Shown in pieces: positions 34,901 to 46,900 of a stretch of DNA of 64,000 nt. Under the pieces are notes generated by a model. The model had not been told where the DNA came from and searched no databases. It saw nothing but the letters and a program-made list of their open reading frames with translations. Position 1 is the stretch's first letter. Every line of letters begins with the position of its first letter. This DNA is from Symbiodinium natans (lineage: Eukaryota; Sar; Dinophyceae; Suessiales; Symbiodiniaceae), in contig CAJNDS010002343.1 of the NCBI GenBank assembly GCA_905221605.1, forward strand, positions 1 through 64,000. The letters are read 5' to 3'. Made by a program: the position numbers and the translations under genes.

Positions 34901-37900
34901 GCTTGGGTTCGGGACTTCAGACTTCGCAAAGGTTGATGACCTGAGGCTGTTGCCCCAAAGCCTTCCTGTCCGGCAACTTAACGAAGCTGGGACCTTAAAC
35001 CCTAAACCCTAAACCATAAACCCTGAACCCTCAACCCTCAACCCTTCCTCGTCGCAGGCAAAGAGCAAGAACGAAGCCCTAACCTTGTCGCACGACTAGC
35101 CCCGTAGTCTTCAGGGTTTAGGGAAACCCTCACAAGAGCCTCTTAATGTCAAAGGCATATATGGTGGGTTGATCAAAACACGTGCTGCCGAACAAGGCCC
35201 ACGATTTCGGACAACCCTCGCATAACCTCTGAGCCAGGCAGCAGGGTTTGGTGTTTGTGCGCCCGAAGCCCCCGTAAACCCATCTCCAAGTCCGAAATCT
35301 CAGCCAAGGCTCTGGAGGAAGAGACAGCTCTTGCATCTCCTGTTGCTTCATACAGCCAACAAGCGCGCACTTTATGCACGGGGCTTAAAGTGTAGGGTTT
35401 AGGGGTTCATAAAATCGGATACAGATACATTCAGCCACAGAATGGGCGCTTCTCGACTTCTAAGGGCGGCGCAAAACTGAAATGCACTATCAGCAAGCAT
35501 GTGCGTGCATGCGTGCGTGCGTGCGCGTGTCCATGTGTGCTGACAGACTAGACGACACTCTTATAGGGAACAGCAGAGACACATGCCACGCGCAGCAGCT
35601 GCTTCTACAACCTCCTCAACCTACATGCAATAATCTCTGAGCCCTAAACCCTAAACCCTACAATACCCTGATTTGCCTAACCCTAAACTTCCTGAACCTC
35701 CTAACCCCTAAACCCTAAACCCTAAGCCCTAAACCCTAAACCCTAAGCCCTAAATCAACTCTGATTCGTCCTCGAGAAGGCGCAGCGCCAACTCCCAGTC
35801 TTCAGACTTCTCGCAGGAGCCGATGGCGCAAGTGTAGCCTGAGAGGGGTTATAGGCTTTAGGAAGTCCCAGTTCACGATCCTTCAAATTGTAATGACTTT
35901 AAAACCCTGAACTAAAACCCTAAAACCCTAAAACCCTAAAACCCTAAAACCCTAAAACCCTAAAACCCTAAAACCCTAAAACCCTAAAACCCTAAAACCC
36001 TAAAACCCTAAAACCCTAAAACCCTAAAACCCTAAAACCCTAAAACCCTAAAACCCTAAACCCCTAAACCCTAAAACCCTAAAACCCTAAAACCCTAAAA
36101 CCCTACAACCCTAAAACCCTAAAACCCTAAAACCCTAAAACCCTAAAACCCTAAAACCCTAAAACCCTAAAACCCTAAAACTCTAAAACCCTAAAACCCT
36201 AAAACCCTAAAACCCTAAAACCCTAAAACCCTAAAACCCTAAAACCCTAAAACCCTAAAACCCTAAAACCCTAAAAACCTAAAACCCTAAAACCCTAAAA
36301 CCCTAAAACCCTAAAACCCTAAAACCCTAAAACCCTAAAACCCTAAAACCCTAAAACCCTAAAACCCTAAACCCTAAAATCCTAGAACCCTAGAACCCTA
36401 AAACCCTAAAACCCTAGAACCCTGTGGAGGCTCATATACTGAGCCCCATATACAGTTGCCGAAAACATGAAGCACAGATCCGGCTAGGGCTCATCTTTCT
36501 TTAGGTGCCAGCTTGGGATCACGTTCGCTCCCCTTGCTCCTGGTTGCGACAGTGGCTTGGTACCCAAAACCTAAACCCAAAGGTGCACCTAGCACTCTAG
36601 GGAGGTTGACCCAGGGTTTAGGGTTTGAGTTTCAAACACCCCAAACCCCAAACCCTGAACCCCAAACCCTGAACCCGAAACCCCTGGACCTTTAAGAGCA
36701 TCAAACCCTGAAACCCTCCCACAGGGGGGCGCCCCCTGTAAGAAAACAGAGGGCGCCCTGAACTCCAAAGGGTCCTGAGCCGAAATGAGCCCTAAATTGG
36801 TTCATAGTTGGGATAGTAATAAAATTTAAACCCTAAATTGGGGGGGCGCATTGGACTCGATTCAGTGGTCCCTTTTTTCTCGGCCCAAGAGTGACCCAGG
36901 GGAAGAGAGGGTGCCCTTTTTGGTTTAAGGGGCTTAGAAGGGAACCCTAAACCCTAAACCCTAAACCCTAAACCCTAAGCCTGAAAAGGAGGGAGCAAGG
37001 GCCTACTCTGGGTCCTAGTTTTTTGGGTTGAGGAGCCTTCTATTCGGGGGCACCTCTAAGAAGGGTCGCGCTTCAGGGAGCTGCCCCTGGATCCTTGTTC
37101 TGTAACTTAGGGTTTAGGGTTTAGGGTTTAGGGTTTAGGGTTTTAGATCCTTGTTCTAAACCCTCAGCCCACCCAAGGGCGGCGCTGATTTCGTTGCTGA
37201 GGCTTCGCCGTGACATCCTGCAAGAACCCGAAGAACCCGAAATCCTAACCCTAAACCCTAAAAAGGGGCTGATTTTCAACTTGGAAACTAGGGTTTGGGC
37301 TTGAGGGTTTCTGGGATTCTGGGGTCCCAAAGAGACTTTAGTTGAGGAATAGACCCTCTCCAGAATGGCGATCCTTAACTGAATTACGGCTTATGTCATG
37401 ATTCAGGTTTAACATGGGCACCCGTTATACGAATTGAAGGTCTGTCCCTTAATTCGGAATACACCTTTGTGAGATGGGTATGCCTTATACTACTTAGGCT
37501 AGCAAATGGGGATCCCTGATTAAAAATATTGTCTGTTTCTGAAGCGAGCGGTGGGTATCTGAGGGCTGCTAGAAATGTGGTGCGCCATGACGAAGCAGGG
37601 GAGAATGTTCGTTGAGGTGACCGTTCAGGGCAAGCCGTTGTCGGCCAACATCACTCAGATGTTCCCAACGAGTAAGTGCACGCACTGAGTACGTTCATGA
37701 CCAAGCTGCAGAGAATCTGCGGACCATGTCGGGGTCCATGGGGAAGCACTGGCTTCAACGAAGTGTTCTCGTGGACATGAGCAGGCAGCTGCCCAAGAAA
37801 CACCGGAAGCTGAGGGGCGTGAAGCCTTGGGATTCGAGCTCGTGAGAGCGAGGTGTTCTGTTGACGCGGATGCGCAGTTCGCAGCTCATCTTCCAATGTT

Positions 37901-40900
37901 TCCCCAGCAGCTCGCTGAGATGCTGTGGCGATCGGTGGCACACAATCTTGAACATCGGGACGTTGGGAAGGGACATGGGAGGCAAGCAGCCGGAAGATAG
38001 CAACACAACGCTGGACTCTTCATCGTCGATTCCTGGCTTAGGGCTGTGATTGGAAGGATGCAACCAAATGGCATTTGGTCCTGTCCGGTTCGGAGTGATG
38101 CGCTAGGCTCGATGTACGTACGTAATCACTGTATGCGGATGCTTCTTGGCTGGCCAGGGTGTTGGTGATACTGATTTCACTCACCTTGTGGGACATGCTC
38201 TGTGGTTTGCCTCTCCCCGTGCCTTGGAGGAGTATGCTCAGGGTTATAATGAGGGTACTATTTTGGGTTGGTTACTTTAAAGAAGAACCCAGAAGTGGCT
38301 ACCAACGAAATGATGAGCAACGATGAGTTTGCAATCCTTCGATTCCCCCCACCTCATTTCGGAGGGATGGTGTCTTTTTGTGTGGACTCGCTGTCCACTC
38401 CGTGTTGAGCTTGCGGTTGTTTTGTTGAGGTGTCGGGCTGCTTTTGATGAATTATGCAGGCGCACCGTGTTGCCCGGACTTCGAGTCTGCACCAGGTTCT
38501 TGCATGTGCTTAGAGCAGCGACGCCACGAGAAACCTGCAACGGGCCAAGGGTTTCGGGTACGGGGGCTAGAGCGTCAGGCTGCTCGGGCTTGCCACTCCG
38601 AAGCTGCAGTAGTTCATCCCGAAAATTCCGACATGTAACAAGCAACTCTCCCCTAGACCCTGCCCCAAACCGAAACGTTGAAGCCCGAAGAACCCGAAAC
38701 TCCTAGACCTCTGAACCTCAGAAGCCTAAGCCCCTAAGCCCCTAAGCCCCCAAGCCCCTAAACCCCCAAACCCCTAAACCCTGACCCTCCGAGCCCTCTA
38801 AAACCCCTCTAAAGCTGCCCTAAACCCTGAACCCTAAGCCCTAAGCCCTAAGCCCAATAGGAAACATCGGGGGCCTCCTCAGAAGTCGCAGGGCAGCACC
38901 CAACTGACCGCACCTGGGGGGACATCCGTGAGGTTTGGGGTGTTAAACATTCAGGGGGCCGATGGCTTGATAAGTACGAATAGATTTCAGGTTTTTAGGG
39001 TTTTCTGAAATGAGGATCTCAGATTGTAGGTCTTAGGGTTCAGTTTTTTCAGGGAGGGACTCAATGAATGAACGGTCAAGCCACAGGAAACTTCCTCACA
39101 GACCAGGGTGAACGCTACAACCGCCGAAACAACTGGACAAAAGACCCTATCATCCTGGTACTCGCTGGTACTAAAACTACATGGTCAATGGTGAATCAAG
39201 GGTGAAGAGCCCATCTCCAGCATCAGTTACTAAAAGGCTTGGAAACAGAGGTAGAAAGATGTGAACTAGAGATAGAGGTTAGGTGACAGGGAGAGAGCCT
39301 TTAACCTTTACTTTTCCCCCTTGAATCCCAGGGTTTCCAGTACATTTAGTGCATGAGTGGTGGATCTTGGAGTCATGAGTCTTCTTTCTAATGGTTAACC
39401 AAGAGGTGAAGTGGACAAGAGGAAAAGGTAAGGTGTGACAGGGAGAGAGCGGTTAACCTGGCATGCGATTCCAAGGGTGTGAACGTATGGGCCTGTTACA
39501 TTGACAGGCGGGCTCAAGTCTTGCTCGTTGGGAACTTGTGCTTGAGGGTTGGGGGCTGAAGATTTCAATGATTTTCTATTCTCATCCAGCCTGTCCACTG
39601 GCATCTTCACCTGTTTGGTTGAACTAGAAGTGATCCGCTTCTGGATTTGCCCGAATGACTTGCATAAGCCAAAAAACATTGAAACTGGCTATGAACAGGT
39701 TCTCCAACAAAGACATTTTCGGGAGTCACACGCCAAAGTGCGCCCAGTTAAGTCCGAAAGCCCTTGGGACCTGATGCCCGACGGAATTCGGAATTCGGGC
39801 ATAGGGCTGAGGACACCCGAAGTGAACCTAAACTCTAAACCCTAAACCCTAAACTCTAGACCCTAAACCCTAAACCCTAAACCCTAAACCCGAAACAAAC
39901 CCCAATCCTCTCAACCCGAAGACCTAAACCCCTAAAGGAGGAGGCCGCAGACCCAAGGCGAGCACCCAACCCCTAAGCCCTCAACCCCGAAGCCGCCCAA
40001 AGGAGCCCCTGATGGCTAAGCCCCCAAGTCCTTAAACATTCGTCCTAAACCCTAAACACTACTCCTCAACCCCTCAATCCTAAACATTCGTCCTGAACCC
40101 TAAACACTCTTCCTCAACCCTAAACCCCAAACCCTCTAAGAAAAAGGGAGGCTGCAGACTTTACGCCCAGCGTCTTCTCGCACGCGCTGAGCGCCGAGTT
40201 GGAGCCCACGGCGTCCAAGCGCAGGGCGCGCTGCTGAGCAGCGTCCCTTGCGGGGGGGGTCGCATGGGGCTTCGGGGGGTTGAGCGTTTGGAGATTTAGG
40301 TACCAGAGGGTTAGGGGTTTTGGGGTTCAGGGGGTTCGGGGGATGATGCAAGAGTTTTGGGTTCACGGCTCAGGACTCAGGGCTCGGGGTCTGGGACTGG
40401 GACTCAAGGTTCAGGGTTTTTTTGGGTTCTCGGCCTGAGAGGCTTGTTCCAAGGTGTTGGGGGTGCAAGGTGGGGTGTCTGTGCTCAGCCTGAACACCCT
40501 GAAGCCCCTCCGCTGACACCGTGCTCGGCTCGTCCCTGGAAGCCTGACCAATGGTTCAGGGTTTAGGGGTTGGGAGCCAAGGCCACACATGGCGACTCTA
40601 TCCCTGGCATGGAGGTTCAAGATTCATGTCTTACCGGTATTCGAAATTGGAGGTTTGATCCGTCTTCTTGGCCCCTTGGAGATCCCAACTTTGGATCGCT
40701 CCCCCTCCCCCCATGTACCCACGCGGAAGCTGAGATCTCTTAGGGATTTTGTCAAGGTTAAGGTAGTATAAAGGCCATATTAGGAGTGTATTAAGGGGAA
40801 ACTTAAAGGGCACAACCTTAGCGGTACGAGTAGGGGGGTAGGGATTTTGTAACAAGGTTCTCCAGACGGGCATAGCGGCGTAGCCGCCGAATGCCTTTAA

Positions 40901-43900
40901 GGGTTGTGCCTCGCACGCTTTAGGGTTGTGCTCTTCCTTGGGTTTTGGGGGCACTTGCTACCAAATAGTATAAGGACCATATTAGGACTACAATTTGGGA
41001 AGCCTATGGAAACTTTAAGGGATACAACCTCAGGGGTGCGAGTCTTAATCCCTTGAATGCCCCAAGCAAACAACAGCTGCCACTAAAACCAGTTAAGGGT
41101 TTCAGGGCTTGGGGTTTATAGGCTGCCCTTTATCCTTGTTCTGAAACATGGGGCTGTGGGGTTTGGGGCTCTTGACCTTCACGGTTTCGGGACACACATA
41201 CTCGGGGGGCCTATGCCCACCAAATAAAGAATCTCGCTTAGGACCAAAAACGTGCGCGTTTTGACCGCGCCACCCAGGAGGCCCCAGGAGGCACGCAGGA
41301 GGCCCGCAGGAGGCCTGGTGATGGCCCGATTGACGCACGTGGCGCATATTCGGCCCGCATTCGGCCGGCACCACCCTTTGGACCAGTGTCCGTGTAGGCA
41401 GACTCCGGTCCAAACCGAGTACAGCCCTTTTTCAAAAACACAAAAAACCGACTTCGAAGCAAATTTACCCAGTAAACAAAACAAACTCTTCGACCACAAC
41501 AAGTCGACTTCAAAGCCAGTTCACCCAGTAAACAATGGGCTTTTCGACCACAAAAAGTCGCGTTTACAGCTTATTTATCCGATAAAAAACAGGCTTTTCG
41601 ACCGCAAAAACGTGGAAAATAAAAACCCTACTTTTCGACCAAGGTCGCGGCCGCGCCCTACCCCCGAGGTCGGAAGCAAAATAAACGCATGGCTGCTGGA
41701 AGAGAAGTGCTCATCAAGAGAATCTACCAGGACTCCCAGCGCGGCTTCGGCAGGATGGCAGACACTCTGAGGCAAAGCCCGTCAGCAGGACCCAGCGGTC
41801 CGTCGAGGGGACGTGACCAGGTTGCTGGAAGACATCAAAACCCGAGAAGACCGGCCCAAAGAGGCTACAACTCCTACGTCCCCGAGGAACCCCTGCATCA
41901 GCTGCAAATGTCTGTCTTTTGCACAAAACCCTATCGCTACATGCTCGTGGCCATGTGCACGCAATCGGGGCCGAGCTCCGGCAAGTTCACGCAGTGTTCG
42001 CCGCCGACACGTCAAACAGCCAAAACTTGCCGCCGGGGACACTTGACAGTGCCAATCATCCAGCGCGGACCACGCAGGTTCCTCTCCACGAGAAGCCAGG
42101 CCGGGTAGTTCTTGTTCAACAGGCCAGTTGAAACTTCAAGCCAGGCACAATTGGCACAATTGCCCGCCGCTCGAGGATCCAGATGGGGGTGACGGGTGAC
42201 GGGGCCTAGGGCCTACTTGAAGGTTCATGGTACTTACTAACCAATTATAACTGTACATATAACCCTACTGATAATACCCCTAAAGGGCCTCATAGGGGTC
42301 ATCCCACTGATAAGTAGGGTTATAAGCCCAGTTATAATTGGTTTGTAAGTACCATGAACCTCCAAGTAGGCCTAGGCCTAGCGGAGCCAGCCGGTCAGGA
42401 GTGGACTCAAAAACTCCCCAAAGTTCTCAAAGCCGAAATCACCCTGAATTCCTCAAGGCTCATAGGGAATTGGGGGTCAAATTGGGGGTTAAGGCCCCTT
42501 AAGGCGGGGTTAAGGCTTAGCTATGAGACACATTGGCTTCCTTCTTCTAAACCCAAACCCTCCCGAAAGCCTTAAGTTTTAAGCCTACGTATAAGGTTGG
42601 GGGTGTTAACGGTGGTTTAGGGCTGGGCCGGAATTTGGGTTGCGGGTTCATAGGTTTAGGTTTAGGGTTACGGGAGCAAGGGGCATGGAGGGACACTGGG
42701 TCTAGGGCCTAGGTCTCAGGGTAGCCGCCCCCTCCCGAAAGCCTGAAGCCTTAAGCCTAGACAGGCTTTAGTTTACACACGCACACACAGACGCGCAAAA
42801 AGGACGAACCCAGACCCCGACGCAGTCCCGGCAGTGCCCGGAGTCCGTGCCCTTGCTGCGGTAGTTCGGACATCCCTCCTTAGCAACGTGAAAATAAATT
42901 CCCCCCCCCCCCCCCCCTTGCCCCAAATTCTCTCCTCTCTCAGGCCCGTGCGGTAATGCACGGAACCACTGATGTTTTCCACACCAAAAAAAGCAGCACA
43001 CAACGAACAGCCCAAGAAACAATTAGGACCCCCGCGCAGTCGAAGCAGTGCGAGTCCTTGAGCTTCGTCTTGTACGAGAAGCACGTTGCGAACTCAGCGA
43101 ACGAGTACAACCACATCTCATCTCGTCCCCATTTCTGCCTTCCCACCCGCATCACCAACCCATCTCCCAAGCCTCTCGGGGCGCAGGCACAGAGGGACTC
43201 TGGCCTAGGGCTTAGGTACCCGCCCAAACCCTCCCGAAAGCCTTAAGCCTAGCCTGCGGTTTAGGGTTTAGGGTAGGGGTTTGGGTTAAGGGTTTAAAAG
43301 TTTAGGTTTACACACTGCGGTTCACACGGCCCGCCTCCCAATGCAGCGGCACAGCAGCGCAGCAACCGCTAGGTACCTCCAAGAGGCTGCCGGGGCAGCC
43401 TAAACAACCCGAACAACCCGAAAGCCTAAGGCCTAAAACCCGCCTCAGAGAGGATGAGGCATGTCCCCAGAATCCGCTCGCCAAACGCGCCCAGAATGCC
43501 CTGCTCGGGTTTCTTTATGTACCAGGGTATGAAAGTTTACAGGTTGGGGCTCTTAAGATTTAAAGTATAGGCTTACTTTAGGGCATTTTAAGGTTCACGG
43601 CCTAGGGTTGGGCCTCAGTTGACGGCGGCACCGCCGCCACCGCCGCCAACCCTAAACCATAACAAAGCCGGCTTAGAACCCCATACCCTATGAACCCCAA
43701 AGCACTCTTTCCAAGGCACTTCACGACTGCATCCCTGGGAACAGAAGAAATCATGCTAGAAGATGCGTCTTCGCTGTCTGACAGCGCGCTGCACGTGAGG
43801 CACGGCAGAGGACTCCCAAGTGGCCTTGGTCATTGCAGGCAAGTCATTCTGCAAGTAACGCCAAGCTGTCATAGCCTTGTCCTCTGGGATTTTTGCCATC

Positions 43901-46900
43901 TGCAAGACGCGACAGAAACGCTCTGCGGAAAGGTCTCTGTCACCCACCAACGAAGGAAAAGGTGCATGAAGCTTCTCGCCCAGTTCCAGAACCAAGGAGT
44001 CCTGGGCCGCAAGGCCAATAGAACCACGATGTTCAGGTGCACCAGCTCCAACAGCCAGCGTCGCTCTCGGACGTAACCGTTGAGTTGTCTGCAAAGTTCA
44101 CATACTGGAAGGGTGAAGAAAACTGGGCTGAGTGCTCCTCAAGGAGCGAAGCCCAAGGATCCGCTGGCTGCAGCTGCTTGGACCAACAAGCACCTGGAGA
44201 GCTGATGATCTGCACTCTCAGTGGGCGCCGAATGTCCACCGCAAAAGCAGACATGGCTGTGACTTCGGGCTTAAAGCAAACACAACAGGGCGTCTCACTT
44301 TGCGGAGGAGCTTTCGCCTTTATTCAGGAAGCTTAAAACCAAACTTGCTAGGGCCTGACCCCTAAAGTTCTGACCCCTAAAGTATACTGCCTGAACACGA
44401 GCAGGATTTCGAGCGCTTTGTTTGCTTTCCTAAGCAATCCACCAGCCTCGCTGAGCAACAAAGCCCTTGCTACAGCTGGCCACTCCCAGAACGACGTAGG
44501 GAAGGTTTGGTGAAGGTTCAGTTCAGGGTTTGGGTTCAGGACTTCTTTGAGTGTTGGGGTTCAGGGTTCAAGGTACCTTTCACAACCTGGTTTCTCTCTG
44601 GACTTTGTCCCAGCGCCCCGCATAGGGTTTTCTAGCTTTGCCCCAGCACTGCAAAGCCTGTCCAAAAGCCCCCAAAAAATTCTAGGACATTGTCCTAGGG
44701 TTTTTCTGGCTTCCCATGGCCCTGAAAGGCCCAATTCCCCCCCAAAAGCCTAGGACATTGTCCTGAAAAGCCTGTAAAGGCCCAGGAGGCCATTCAAACC
44801 CCTTTCGGTTCTGTTGGCCTTAGGAGGGCTCTTCTAAAGGCCTTGAAAGGGCCCCAAACCCCCAAAAATCGTCCTAACACAATGTGTTAGGAATTTTCGA
44901 TTCTGCTGGCCTCAGGAGGGCTCTGCTAAAGGCCTTGAAGGGGCCCCCCAAAATCGCCCCAACACAATGCGTTAGGAATTTTCGGTTCTGTTGGGCTTAG
45001 GAGGGCTCTTCTAAAGGCCTTGCTTGAGGGGGCCCCCCAAACTCGCCCTAAGACCATGCGTTAGGAATTTCCGGTTCTGTTGGCCTTAGCGGGGCTCTTC
45101 AGCCCCCCCAATATCGCCCTAACACGATGTGTTAGGAATTTTCGGTTCTGTTGGCCTTGGAAGGGCTCTTCTAAAAGGCCTTGACGGGGCAAACCCACCA
45201 GAATCGCCCTAACACAATGTGTTGGGAATTCTTTATGGTCCTCCGGCCTCCTGGGGCCACAGTCAAACGCGCACGTTTTTGGTCCTAACAGCCGAATGCG
45301 CGCCACGTGCGGCCATCGCGGGGCCATCGCCGGGCCTCCTGCGGGCACCGCGCCGCAAGTCCGAAGTGGTGGATTCCACCCACCACTTCGGACAACTCCA
45401 CCAAACCATGCAAGGCCATTGCAGGGCCATCGCCGGGCCTCCTGCAGCCCTGCAGCCTCCAGCGTGCCCCTCCTGGGCCCACGGTCAATCGCGAAACATT
45501 TTTGGTCCTAGCGACATCCTTTGATCAGTGGGCATAGGCCCCCCCCAAGTATGTGTCTGAGGGCGTTGAGGGAATTTGGGGGCTTAGAGGTTGTAGGGTC
45601 TTTGGAGATCAGGAGTTAGGGCTGTTCTTGACAAGCCGAGCTGCAGTAAGGTCAGCGCAACCTCGGCGGCAACTGCGCCACGGTAGTGGTCACTTCATTT
45701 CAGGCTGTAGGGTTGTGCCGTTCCTGTATTCAAGGTGTACGACCCCGAGTTCTAAATATGTGTGGTTATTTTGACGTGCAAATTGGGGCGCAAACTGAAA
45801 AACAGACATGCCAAGGGTCAGATGAGTGTCTGACGCACGAGAGGCGCTTCCCTTCAATCTAAACCCTAAACCCTCGTGAAGATGCAGGTGCCTACACAAT
45901 GGGTCCTGGGAGCATTGTCTGTATTGAGCTGGTTGACTTGAGGTTCTGTCCATGAATCTCAGCCCTGCACCGTAAACACCAAATCCTAAACCAGAAGCCT
46001 CACGGGCCGAACGCTCCCACTACTTGACCTCACAGCTGGCAAAAGGGCTTAGGGTCGAAGTGTTTGTGGGTATGCGGGCTTCTCGTGTGCATGAGCCGTT
46101 CAACAAAAGGCCCCAAACTACAGCATCCGAACAAACGACTTCACAAGTCTTATCCCAAGAGCAAAAAGCAATCCATGTGAGCTCTTTGTGTGGTCGTTTT
46201 GTGTTTGAACGCATATATCAGCATGTGATGTCCAAAGCAAACGGCAAACCATATGAGCCGTTTTTTATGTAGATACATGTAGACACAAAATAATCAAGAA
46301 TGCAATTTGTATGAGGTGCTTCTACATAGGGTTGACCTTAGCACTTGGCCGCCAAAACCACCCAGCTCTTGCTCCTACCGTGGGTATTAATTACTCTGCT
46401 TTTCTTTCTACATAATCACCGGAAGCCCAGAAGTTCTACTCGCAGTGAACCGGAAAAGCTGTAACCAGTAAGCCGGTACCTCTCGTACATCTCCGGAATT
46501 ACTTCGAAACAGGGCTCTATACTTGAGCGCCCTAGATCCCTAAACCCTCATTGAATAAAGTCTCCTCTTAATGCACAGGAGCCAGGGGATGTGTTGGGAT
46601 TTAGATAATTTCGGGTTGCAAGCATTCTCGGGTTTCAGGTTTAGGATGTCCATGTCTCATTAACCCCTAAGCCCCAACCTTCCGAAACGCCGTTCTGTAC
46701 CCCAAACCCTACGCCTATGTTCCTGTCTTGGGCCTAACTCATGACTACCGCTTGCCTAAGTACCACCCCCGCCTCCCCCCCCTTAAAAAAAAAAAACGAC
46801 AATAATCCTTCTACTACCCCTTATAAGGAAGAATCCGTATATATTTCTTTGGCGACAATACCCGTTATGCTTATACCCTTATAAGGAAGATTCGTTGGGG

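Noticed and set aside
41252-41770. 172-codon plus-strand open frame
   Set aside because: It crosses a dispersed repeat and a 62-bp tandem repeat; the peptide repeats FDHNKS-type segments and has no recognisable domain.
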